NCBI RefSeq assembly: GCF_020667895.1 | Contig: NZ_JAFMPS010000001.1 | Location: forward strand, 372,001 to 436,000 | DNA length: 64,000 nt | Source of the DNA: Alcanivorax sp. 1008 | GTDB lineage: Bacteria > Pseudomonadota > Gammaproteobacteria > Pseudomonadales > Alcanivoracaceae | Direction: 5' to 3' | Shown: positions 57,184 through 64,000 of the stretch, piece by piece | Layout of the letters: every line of letters starts with the position of its first letter | Numbering within the stretch: position 1 is the first letter of the stretch | Made by a program: the position numbers and the translations under genes | Notes under the pieces: model-generated | The model's database searches: none | Told to the model about the DNA's origin: nothing | Seen by the model: only the letters and a program-made list of their open reading frames with translations

Positions 57184-57261
57184 TCTGGTGTGTATTTGGT
57201 GTGGCAGAGAATTTCACTGACAGGCCATCCTGAACAGAAGAATTCAACTTTGAGGTAAACC

Positions 57262-58401
57262 ATGGATTTTTCACTGACGGAAGAACAGCACGCCTACTGC
57301 GACACCGCACGTCAGTTCATGGAAAAGGAGCTGGCACCGTTTGCCGCCGAATGGGACGCAAATAGCCATTTCCCGGTGGACACGCTGCAGGCCGCTGGCG
57401 AACTGGGCTTTATGAGCCTGTACTGCCCGGAAGAACATGGTGGCATGGGCTTGTCGCGGCTTGATGCAGCACTGATCTTCGAAGTCCTCTCGCAAGGCTG
57501 CACCTCCACCACCGCCTATATCACCATCCATAACATGGCCACGTGGATGCTGTGTCGCTACGGCAACGATGCTGTGCGCGGCGAATGGGCAGCCGCACTC
57601 ACCAGTGGGGAGAAGCTGGCTTCCTACTGTCTGACCGAGCCCAATGCTGGTTCCGATGCGGCATCGTTGAAAACCGAGGCCCGTCGTGATGGAGACGATT
57701 ACCTGTTGAATGGCAGCAAGGCGTTTATCTCCGGGGCCGGCAGTACTGATGCGCTGGTGCTGATGGCTCGTACTGGCGGAGAGGGTGCCAAGGGGATTTC
57801 CTGCTTTCTGGTGCCCGCCAATGCGCCCGGAGTGAGCTATGGTCGCAATGAGGACAAGATGGGCTGGAAGTCGCAGCCCACCCGGCAGGTGGTGCTTGAT
57901 AATGTGCGCATACCGGCGCATTACCTGCTTGGCAGGGAAGGCGAAGGTTTTCGTATTGCCATGGCAGGGTTGGATGGTGGCCGTATCAATATCGCCAGCT
58001 GCTCACTGGGCACGGCTCGCGCGGCACTGGATCAGGCCCTCGGTTATGCTCAGGAGCGCCGTCAGTTTGGTCAGGCATTGTCCGAGTTTCAGACCGTTCA
58101 GTTTCGCCTCGCGGATATGGCCACGGAGCTTACGGCTGCTCAGCAGATGGTTCGCCTTGCGGCCTGGAAGCTGGATCGTCAGGATGAAGATCGCACCATG
58201 ATGTGCGCCATGGCAAAACGATTGGCCACTGATCTTTGTTTCAATATCTGCAACGAAGCGCTGCAGCTGCATGGCGGGTACGGCTATATTCGCGAGTATC
58301 CCTTAGAGCGATACCTGCGTGATGCTCGAGTACACCAGATTCTGGAAGGCACTAATGAAATCATGCGCGTGATTATTGCCCGAAAGCTTTTGCAGGTCTA
58401 A
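57262..58401 (+). CDS. acyl-CoA dehydrogenase, probable isobutyryl-CoA dehydrogenase
   Basis: FAD flavoprotein of 379 aa. MDFSLTEEQHAYCDTARQFM is the usual start; YCLTEPNAGSDAASLKTEA and QLHGGYGYIREYPLERYLRD are the two acyl-CoA dehydrogenase signatures, and the catalytic Glu is in HQILEGTNEIMR. Substrate specificity is inferred from its place between mmsA and the 3-hydroxyisobutyryl-CoA hydrolase gene: isobutyryl-CoA to methacrylyl-CoA, as human ACAD8. It could also act on 2-methylbutyryl-CoA. Confidence 0.9.
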   Translation: MDFSLTEEQHAYCDTARQFMEKELAPFAAEWDANSHFPVDTLQAAGELGFMSLYCPEEHGGMGLSRLDAALIFEVLSQGCTSTTAYITIHNMATWMLCRYGNDAVRGEWAAALTSGEKLASYCLTEPNAGSDAASLKTEARRDGDDYLLNGSKAFISGAGSTDALVLMARTGGEGAKGISCFLVPANAPGVSYGRNEDKMGWKSQPTRQVVLDNVRIPAHYLLGREGEGFRIAMAGLDGGRINIASCSLGTARAALDQALGYAQERRQFGQALSEFQTVQFRLADMATELTAAQQMVRLAAWKLDRQDEDRTMMCAMAKRLATDLCFNICNEALQLHGGYGYIREYPLERYLRDARVHQILEGTNEIMRVIIARKLLQV

Positions 58402-58489
58402 AACAGAAAACTGTAAATGTTGTAGCGGATAACCACGCCCCAATCAGGGGATGTCACCAAACGCCACCCTGACAGGAGAAAAACGCACC

Positions 58490-59587
58490 ATGCATCAACC
58501 CGTCCTGTTCCGCACAGAATCAACACAGTCTGGTAAGAAGATTGGCTTCGCTACCTTGAACGTGCCAAAGGCGCTGAATTCCCTGTCGCTGGAAATGATC
58601 GACTTGCTTTATGCCCAGCTAACCGAATGGCAACAGGATGACACCATCGCTGCTGTTTGGCTGGATGCTGAAGGTGAAAAGGCTTTCTGTGCCGGCGGCG
58701 ATATCGTTCGTCTGTACCAAAGCATGGTTGACACTCCTAAAGGGCAGCGCAACCAGTATGCGGAGGATTTCTTCGCCCGTGAATACCGCCTCGATTATCT
58801 GCTTCACACTTTTGCCAAGCCGGTTATTTGCTGGGGCCACGGTATTGTCATGGGGGGCGGTTTGGGGCTGATGTCCGGCTGCTCACATCGCGTGGTTACG
58901 GAAAAAAGCCGTATTGCCATGCCGGAGATCACTATCGGCCTGCATCCTGATGTGGGCGGTAGCTGGTTTTTGAGTCGAATGCCCGGTCGACTTGGTCTAT
59001 TCCTTGGCCTGACCGGTGCCAATATCAATGCGGCCGACGCCCTGTTCGTTGGTCTTGCTGATCGCGCCATCAGTCACCAGCAGAAGAAGGCTGTTATTGC
59101 TGAGCTGTGTAATTGTGCGCAGCTCGGTCATGCCGCAGTTTCTTCGGTACTTCGTCGACAGCAAATGGCTGCTGATACCTTGCCAGGCAGTGCACTGCGT
59201 GATCATTTCGATCAGATCAATAACTTGTGTGACGCAGACTCTTTGGCTCAGCTGCATAGTCAGATTACAGGTTATCAAGCAGATGACCCGCTGCTGCAGA
59301 AGGCCGCAGCGACACTGGCAAAAGGTTGTGTGCAGACCGCCTGGCTGGTGTGGGAGTCGCAACGCCGGGTGCGACAGATGTCGCTGGCAGAGGCATTTCG
59401 CATGGAGTGGAGCATGTCAGTGCAATGCGCCCTGCATGACGATTTTCGCGAAGGCGTACGGGCACTACTGATCGACAAGGACGGCAGCCCAGCGTTCCGT
59501 TATAGCAAAGTGGAGGATTTCCCTGAGCAGCTGCTGAACGAGTTTTTCGTCAGTCCGGTGGTACCGCATCCTTTGGAGGCTTTATGA
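58490..59587 (+). CDS. 3-hydroxyisobutyryl-CoA hydrolase (crotonase superfamily)
   Basis: 365 aa, longer than a simple enoyl-CoA hydratase and matching the ECH_2/HIBCH family. The oxyanion-hole motifs FCAGGDIVRLYQ and GIVMGGGLGLMSG, the catalytic Glu in MPEITIGLHPDVGGSWFL and the C-terminal EWSMSVQCALHDDFREGVRA are HIBCH-like. I use ATG 58490 (AGGAG upstream); ATG 58451 would add 13 residues. I see no separate methacrylyl-CoA hydratase gene in the operon, so a general enoyl-CoA hydratase elsewhere may supply that step. It overlaps mmsB as ATGA. Confidence 0.9.
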   Translation: MHQPVLFRTESTQSGKKIGFATLNVPKALNSLSLEMIDLLYAQLTEWQQDDTIAAVWLDAEGEKAFCAGGDIVRLYQSMVDTPKGQRNQYAEDFFAREYRLDYLLHTFAKPVICWGHGIVMGGGLGLMSGCSHRVVTEKSRIAMPEITIGLHPDVGGSWFLSRMPGRLGLFLGLTGANINAADALFVGLADRAISHQQKKAVIAELCNCAQLGHAAVSSVLRRQQMAADTLPGSALRDHFDQINNLCDADSLAQLHSQITGYQADDPLLQKAAATLAKGCVQTAWLVWESQRRVRQMSLAEAFRMEWSMSVQCALHDDFREGVRALLIDKDGSPAFRYSKVEDFPEQLLNEFFVSPVVPHPLEAL

Positions 59588-60471
59588 AAATTGCATTCTT
59601 TGGTTTGGGTCACATGGGTGGGCCAATGGCGACGAATCTGCTCAAGGCTGGCCATGAGCTGACCGTATTTGACTTGCAGTCCGCACTGGTGGATGGGCTG
59701 GCGGCTCAGGGCGCCATCGCCGTGCAGCAGCCGGCAGACGCGGTGATCGACGCGGACGTGGTGATTAGCATGTTACCTTCCGGAAAAGCGGTGTCATCAC
59801 TCTATCTTGGTGAGCAGGGCATCCTCCGGCACATTGCGTCATCGGCTCTGGTTATCGATTGCTCCACCATTGATGCGGCAACCGCAAAACACGTTTCCCG
59901 GCAGGCGCAGCAGGCCGGTATTTCCATGATTGACGCGCCGGTATCCGGTGGGGTTGCCGGTGCAGCGGCAGGTACTCTGACCTTTATCTGCGGCGGCAGT
60001 GAGGAGCAAGTTGCACAGGCTGAGCCTGTGCTGCTGCAGATGGGCAAAAAGGTCTTTCGCGCTGGTGATCACGGTGCCGGTCAGACCGCAAAGCTATGCA
60101 ACAACATGTTGCTGGCCATTCACATGATTGGTACCTGCGAGGCGTTACAGCTGGGTGCAGATCACGGTCTGGATCCGAAAGTGCTATCGGAAATCATGCT
60201 GGCAAGCTCTGGCCGTAACTGGTCATTGGAGCTATATAACCCGTGGCCGGGGGTGATGGAAAATGCCCCTGCATCGCGTGGCTATGCTGGCGGTTTTGCG
60301 GTCAACCTGATGAACAAGGATCTCGGTTTGGCAGTTGAGGCAGCCATGGATAGTGGCACCAATACCCCATTAGGTGCGCTGGCAAAAAGTCTTTATGCAC
60401 TGCATGCCAGCGAGGGAAGTGGCCAGTTGGACTTCTCCAGTATCCAGCAAATGTTTGCCCGCGATAGCTGA
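59584..60471 (+). CDS. mmsB: 3-hydroxyisobutyrate dehydrogenase
   Basis: NAD-dependent oxidation of 3-hydroxyisobutyrate to methylmalonate semialdehyde, the substrate of MmsA. It is 295 aa. The N-terminal MKIAFFGLGHMGGPMATNLL is the GxGxxG motif; DAPVSGGVAGAAAGTLTFIC is the substrate-binding block and the catalytic Lys lies in GAGQTAKLCNNMLL. It is the last gene of the mmsA-acd-hibch-mmsB operon and ends 11 bp from the convergent ygfZ. Confidence 0.96.
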   Translation: MKIAFFGLGHMGGPMATNLLKAGHELTVFDLQSALVDGLAAQGAIAVQQPADAVIDADVVISMLPSGKAVSSLYLGEQGILRHIASSALVIDCSTIDAATAKHVSRQAQQAGISMIDAPVSGGVAGAAAGTLTFICGGSEEQVAQAEPVLLQMGKKVFRAGDHGAGQTAKLCNNMLLAIHMIGTCEALQLGADHGLDPKVLSEIMLASSGRNWSLELYNPWPGVMENAPASRGYAGGFAVNLMNKDLGLAVEAAMDSGTNTPLGALAKSLYALHASEGSGQLDFSSIQQMFARDS

Positions 60472-60482
60472 CTGGCTGTCGC

Positions 60483-61454
60483 TCAGGATGGTAGCGGGTA
60501 GGGCAGGTCGATGGTCTGCCAATCCAGCGGCTGGTCATTCAGTAGCAGCGCGCCCTGATGATCGAGACGCAGTACCACCAGCGCATCGGTGTGTTGTGTG
60601 CCACTGACGGCACTGACCAGTTCGCCAACGGATTGTCCCTCTGCGCCACGTAGCACGCTGCCGGCGGCAGCTGTGACACCAGCTTGCCAGCGCAGGTGTT
60701 GCATACGCTGTTTCATCTTGCCCTTGAAGTGCATCCGCGCTACCACCTCCTGACCAAGGTAGCAGCCCTTTTTGAAGTTAACCCCGTCGAGCAGGTCGTA
60801 ATTCAATGCTTGTGGCAGCCATAGGGCCTCGCCGCCGGGCAGGATATGGCCAATGCCTGCATCTATTTCAATGCGCAGCCAGTCGTCCACGCCGCCCAGT
60901 TCCGCCACGGTGTAGTGGTTTAAAAGATTGCGAGCCCCATCCTCCGGAGTGAGCAGTAGCAGGGTATTGACGCTGATTCGGGCCAGCGTGCTGCTGTTGC
61001 CCTGACTGCAATGGCCCACAGCCGGCACAGGTATGCCCTGCAGGATATCTTTAGCGGCCGCCTGATCCAGCAGCAGGGGGATTTGGGGTTGCACGCTCAG
61101 GGTGACTTTGCTGAACATGGCGTACTTTTTCAGCGCAGTCAGAGCGTCGTCGACACGCCGCCTGGATGTCAGTAGATCGATCCCATCTGTGGCCGGTAAT
61201 ACCATATAACTGTGCTGGCCGCGTCCCTTCAGGTCCAGGTGCATGGCCAGATGCCACTGCCCGGTACTGACCTCTCTTAGCTCACAGGTGAGCTGGCCCT
61301 GAAGGAACTTCTCCGTTTCCGGGCCACGTACACTGATGACCGCCAGATGGTCGCCAACAATCAACGAGGCGGCGGAGCCAGCTGAAAAATGGCTGACTTC
61401 GCCATTTGAATTACGTTGCGCGCCTAGGTCATCAAGAAACTGCTGCCAGGACAT
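60483..61454 (-). CDS. ygfZ: folate-binding tRNA-modifying/Fe-S repair protein YgfZ
   Basis: Folate-dependent protein of the GcvT-like family needed for some Fe-S enzymes, including MiaB, under oxidative stress. It is 323 aa. The family signature KGCYLGQE with its conserved Cys is at about residue 230 (NFKKGCYLGQEVVARMHFKG), and EKFLQGQLTCEL is the N-terminal block. It is divergent from sdhE across 77 bp, an arrangement also known in E. coli and Pseudomonas. Confidence 0.94.
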   Translation of the reverse strand: MSWQQFLDDLGAQRNSNGEVSHFSAGSAASLIVGDHLAVISVRGPETEKFLQGQLTCELREVSTGQWHLAMHLDLKGRGQHSYMVLPATDGIDLLTSRRRVDDALTALKKYAMFSKVTLSVQPQIPLLLDQAAAKDILQGIPVPAVGHCSQGNSSTLARISVNTLLLLTPEDGARNLLNHYTVAELGGVDDWLRIEIDAGIGHILPGGEALWLPQALNYDLLDGVNFKKGCYLGQEVVARMHFKGKMKQRMQHLRWQAGVTAAAGSVLRGAEGQSVGELVSAVSGTQHTDALVVLRLDHQGALLLNDQPLDWQTIDLPYPLPS

Positions 61455-61531
61455 AGTGATAAAATCCGAAGTGCCGAAAGTGAGCTTGATGATAGATAAT
61501 GTTCGCCCCGGTTGTCAGTGGTGAAAGTGAT

Positions 61532-61789
61532 ATGCCTGATTCTGATCTGAAACGTCGTTACCAATGGCAGTGCCGTCGTGGCCTGCTGGAGGTCGATTTA
61601 GTGCTGAACGACTACATGGAACGTTTTTTCGATCAGGAGAGCGAGGTGCGCCAGCTGCTATTTGCCGACTTGCTGGCGCAGCAGGATGCGGAGCTATTTG
61701 AGTGGTTTACCCGCCGATCACAGCCGCAGGACCTGCAGCTGCGTGACTATGTCGAGCATATCCTTACTCTTCGTGAATCAGCCCATTGA
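61532..61789 (+). CDS. sdhE: succinate dehydrogenase assembly factor SdhE
   Basis: Promotes covalent FAD attachment to SdhA and FrdA. It is 85 aa, the normal size. The RGxxE motif is present (CRRGLLEVDLVL), followed by YMERFFDQ and LLAQQDAELFEWF. ATG 61532 is preferred; the frame from 61499 adds 11 residues of poor fit. It overlaps ygfX by 17 bp, the conserved sdhE-ygfX operon. nadB, a related flavoprotein, lies just beyond. Confidence 0.93.
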   Translation: MPDSDLKRRYQWQCRRGLLEVDLVLNDYMERFFDQESEVRQLLFADLLAQQDAELFEWFTRRSQPQDLQLRDYVEHILTLRESAH

Positions 61790-62162
61790 GCTGACACCGT
61801 CCCGTTGGCCCTGGCTACTTTGGGGGCTGGCCGGTTTACTGGTTTTTACGGCGCTGCTATTAAGTGGCTTGAGTTTGACCGGGCAGGTGGCTGCCAGTCT
61901 GTTACTACTGTGTGTTGGCCTGTTGGAGTGGCGCCAGCAGCGGCGGGTGCGCTCACTGCAGTTTTCCACCCAGATCATTTGCTGCGTCCTTCGCGGTGGG
62001 GAAAAGCTGCAAGCGAGGTGGCCATTACCAGGCATGGCTAACCGCTATTGGGTCAGTTTTGGCCTGCCAGCGCGTGTCGGGGGACGAGTCTGGCTGACGG
62101 TGTACCATGATCAACTTTCGGCCGCTGACTTTCGCCATCTGCGTGTCATGATGGGTCGCTGA
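61773..62162 (+). CDS. ygfX: YgfX family membrane protein
   Basis: 129-aa protein with two adjacent membrane helices near the N-terminus (about residues 13-55, [20 protein letters not shown] and [13 protein letters not shown]) and a basic soluble C-terminal half. The size, topology and position after sdhE match YgfX/CptA. I propose GTG 61773 ([12 protein letters not shown]) because no ATG lies in a sensible place; it overlaps sdhE. In E. coli YgfX forms a toxin-like pair with SdhE in one report. The 3' end overlaps nadB by 17 bp, convergent. Confidence 0.75.
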   Translation: MNQPIELTPSRWPWLLWGLAGLLVFTALLLSGLSLTGQVAASLLLLCVGLLEWRQQRRVRSLQFSTQIICCVLRGGEKLQARWPLPGMANRYWVSFGLPARVGGRVWLTVYHDQLSAADFRHLRVMMGR

Positions 62163-63753
62163 TATTTTCCGGGGTCAGGACCGTATCGCGAATTTCATCT
62201 GCTGCATCCGGATGATCAAGCATGTAGTGCAGGCCGCGGGATTCTTTGCGTTCCATGGCTGAACGGATGATCAACTCGGCAATGACCACAAGGTTGCGCA
62301 GTTCCAGCAGGTCATTGCTGATCTGGTAGTTGGAGTAAAAGTCAGCTATTTCCTTTTTAAGCATCTGCACGCGGTGGTTTGCTCGCTGCAGGCGCTTCAC
62401 AGTGCGTACGATGCCCACGTAATCCCACATAAACCGGCGCAGTTCGTCCCAGTTATGGGCGATCACCACATCTTCATCGGCTTCCGTTACTTTTGACTCA
62501 TCCCATTCCGGTACTGCTGCCGGAGGCGGCACTTCATTGATTTGGCTGGCAATGTGCTCGCTGGCGGCGCGGCCAAAGACAAAACATTCGAGCAGTGAGT
62601 TGCTGGCCATGCGATTGGCGCCGTGCAGGCCTGTGAAAGAGGTTTCGCCTATGGCATACAGGCCGGGCAGGTCGGTTTGCCCATTGAGGTCAGTCATTAC
62701 TCCGCCACAGGTGTAATGAGCTGCCGGCACTACAGGAATCGGGTCGCGGGTGATGTCGATTCCCAGCTGTAGACACTTGGCGTAGACAGTTGGGAAGTGA
62801 TTGATTATGAAATCCGCAGGACGGTGACTGATATCCAGATATAAACAGTCGGCACCAAGCCGTTTCATTTCATGATCGATGGCGCGGGCGACGATATCAC
62901 GGGGCGCCAGTTCGCCGCGCTCATCAAAGCGCTGCATAAATCGCTCGCCATCCGGTAGCAGTAGATGACCGCCTTCGCCGCGAATTGCCTCGGTAATCAG
63001 AAAGGATTTTGCTTTCGGGTGGTAAAGGCAGGTCGGATGGAACTGCATAAATTCCATATTGGCTACCCGGCAGCCTGCTCGCCAGGCCATGGCAATGCCG
63101 TCGCCAGTGGCCACGTCCGGGTTCGATGTGTACAGATAAACCTTGCTGGCACCGCCGGTGGCAAGGACCACAGATCGAGCCAGAAAGACGTCGGTGTCGC
63201 CTTTTTCGATGTGGTGAATATAGGCGCCAGTGCAGCGGCGAGTACCGTTGTGCTGCTCGCTGATCAGGTCTACGGCGACACGGTGCTCAAAGCGCTCCAC
63301 ATTGGCGCGCTTCTCCACCTGACGGATCAGGGCACTGGAAATGGCTACGCCCGTGGCGTCGGCGGCATGGATGATGCGTCTATGGCTGTGGCCACCCTCT
63401 CGGGTCAGGTGGTACTCCTGGGTGCCGCCATCACCACTGTCAAAACGGGTGAAATCAACCCCCTGCTCAATTAGCCAGCGGATAGCTTCAGGACCATTTT
63501 CCACGGTTTTGCGCACGGCATCGTCGTGGCACAGCCCCGCACCAGCGATATGGGTATCGGTGATGTGATAGTCCATCGAGTCAGTTTCGTCCAGTACCGC
63601 AGCAATTCCGCCCTGGGCATACCAGGTGCTTGCGCTGGTCAGCTGCCCTTTGGATAGCAGTGCCACCCGGCAGGTATCCGGCAAGTTGAGCGCCACGGTG
63701 AGTCCGGCGGCGCCGCTGCCGATGATCAGCACATCATGTGTGTAGGTGGCCAT
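62146..63753 (-). CDS. nadB: L-aspartate oxidase
   Basis: FAD enzyme oxidising L-aspartate to iminoaspartate, first step of de novo NAD synthesis with NadA. It is 535 aa. The FAD motif is [57 protein letters not shown] and the C-terminal [20 protein letters not shown] are signatures of NadB as opposed to SdhA. It is divergent from rpoE, the usual Pseudomonas-type order, with a perfect inverted repeat between. Confidence 0.97.
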   Translation of the reverse strand: MATYTHDVLIIGSGAAGLTVALNLPDTCRVALLSKGQLTSASTWYAQGGIAAVLDETDSMDYHITDTHIAGAGLCHDDAVRKTVENGPEAIRWLIEQGVDFTRFDSGDGGTQEYHLTREGGHSHRRIIHAADATGVAISSALIRQVEKRANVERFEHRVAVDLISEQHNGTRRCTGAYIHHIEKGDTDVFLARSVVLATGGASKVYLYTSNPDVATGDGIAMAWRAGCRVANMEFMQFHPTCLYHPKAKSFLITEAIRGEGGHLLLPDGERFMQRFDERGELAPRDIVARAIDHEMKRLGADCLYLDISHRPADFIINHFPTVYAKCLQLGIDITRDPIPVVPAAHYTCGGVMTDLNGQTDLPGLYAIGETSFTGLHGANRMASNSLLECFVFGRAASEHIASQINEVPPPAAVPEWDESKVTEADEDVVIAHNWDELRRFMWDYVGIVRTVKRLQRANHRVQMLKKEIADFYSNYQISNDLLELRNLVVIAELIIRSAMERKESRGLHYMLDHPDAADEIRDTVLTPENISDPS

Positions 63754-63778
63754 ATTCCGTCTCTGGGTCGATTGACTG

Positions 63779-63819
63779 CGAATTCTAGCAAAGGCATGGC
63801 CGGACTTTGCTAGAATTCG
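63779..63819. repeat. perfect 15-bp inverted repeat between nadB and rpoE
   Basis: CGAATTCTAGCAAAG (63779-63793) and CTTTGCTAGAATTCG (63805-63819) are exact reverse complements around an 11-base centre. Each arm reads TGC-TAGAAT outward, an extended -10 element, one facing nadB and one facing rpoE. It is therefore a symmetric divergent promoter or operator, or a strong hairpin. Confidence 0.85.
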
Positions 63820-63830
63820 TCATCCGCCGG

Positions 63831-63858
63831 GGAACCGGCAGCCATTTTTAGCGTCTCA
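63831..63858 (+). promoter_or_regulatory. candidate sigma-E (autoregulatory) promoter of rpoE
   Basis: GGAACCG (63831-63837), 15 bases, GTCTCA (63853-63858) resembles the sigma-E/AlgU pattern GGAACTT-N15/16-GTCTAA and would start transcription about 27 bases before the rpoE GTG. The -35 lies in a small hairpin GCCGG-GGAA-CCGGC (63826-63839). Confidence 0.45.
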
Positions 63859-63890
63859 GCCCAGCATGGGGTGAGCAGGGGGAGACCCGG

Positions 63891-64000
63891 GTGACCGACG
63901 AAGAACTGGTCAAACGCGCCGGTAAAGGTGATCAGCGCGCTTTTGATCTGCTGGTGCGTAAGTATCAGCATAGAATTTTTGCCCTGATCAGCCGTTATGT
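63891..64000 (+). CDS. rpoE: RNA polymerase sigma-E factor (RpoE/AlgU), N-terminal fragment
   Basis: The first 36 codons of an ECF sigma factor; the gene leaves the right edge. From GTG 63891 it reads TDEELVKRAGKGDQRAFDLL then VRKYQHRIFALISRYV, which matches region 2.1 of RpoE/AlgU. GGGGGAG six bases upstream supports the GTG; no in-frame ATG is available. Adjacent to nadB, as in Pseudomonas. The regulators rseA/rseB (mucA/mucB) would be expected just outside the window. It links with rseP and bamA here. Confidence 0.88.
   Translation, partial: MTDEELVKRAGKGDQRAFDLLVRKYQHRIFALISRY

Overview
The window is a chromosomal segment of a Gram-negative gammaproteobacterium. It is moderately GC-rich, densely coded, and carries no rRNA, tRNA, CRISPR array, prophage or insertion sequence that I could see. 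Gene order (glnD-map / rpsB-tsf / pyrH-frr-uppS-cdsA-dxr-rseP-bamA-skp-lpxD-fabZ-lpxA-lpxB-rnhB-dnaE / accA-tilS-pyrG-kdsA-eno-ftsB-ispD-ispF-truD-surE-pcm-nlpD) is the Pseudomonas/Oceanospirillales arrangement. A FadL-type outer-membrane transporter, a CIO-type cytochrome bd oxidase, a valine-degradation operon and a nadB-rpoE junction fit a marine heterotroph of the Alcanivorax kind. The genus is inference only.

Layout. (1) 1-3.57 kb, minus strand: dapC (start only), glnD, map. (2) 3.6-5.6 kb: rpsB-tsf with a structured leader and an internal hairpin. (3) 5.7-7.55 kb: a FadL-family porin and a convergent GXWXG/DUF4334 protein, placed between tsf and pyrH, which are usually neighbours. (4) 7.8-23.8 kb: fourteen co-directional housekeeping genes for ribosome recycling, isoprenoid and phospholipid synthesis, outer-membrane assembly, lipid A synthesis and replication, many overlapping by 1-8 bases. 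(5) 23.8-26.7 kb: a divergent GtrA / GtrB / ArnT-like triad between dnaE and accA, which are normally adjacent. (6) 26.8-39.7 kb: a second long co-directional run from accA to a cation-efflux gene. It includes a DUF368 membrane protein, and nlpD is followed by fieF rather than rpoS.

(7) 39.8-54.7 kb is accessory in character, with frequent strand switches: an MMPL/RND transporter with an Asp-Pro-Phe-Ala repeat tract, an SRPBCC protein, an AraC regulator, an AT-rich secreted orphan, cydAB, an SDR, the trhP/yegQ tRNA-modification gene, two small membrane or lipoprotein genes, a BLUF blue-light sensor, a two-domain polyphosphate kinase 2, a haem-oxygenase-fold oxidase, and a membrane diguanylate cyclase preceded by a large dyad. 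(8) 54.7-60.5 kb: an mmsR-like regulator divergent from mmsA, isobutyryl-CoA dehydrogenase, 3-hydroxyisobutyryl-CoA hydrolase and mmsB, a nearly complete lower valine pathway. (9) 60.5-64 kb: ygfZ, sdhE, ygfX, nadB and the start of rpoE, with a perfect 15-bp inverted repeat between nadB and rpoE.

Envelope biogenesis is the unifying theme: lipid carriers (uppS, DUF368), phospholipid, lipid A and KDO synthesis, BamA/Skp/RseP, septal FtsB/NlpD and the sigma-E gene. No stretch over 300 bases lacks a gene. The longest, 44588-44876 and 3571-3848, hold promoter or leader sequence.
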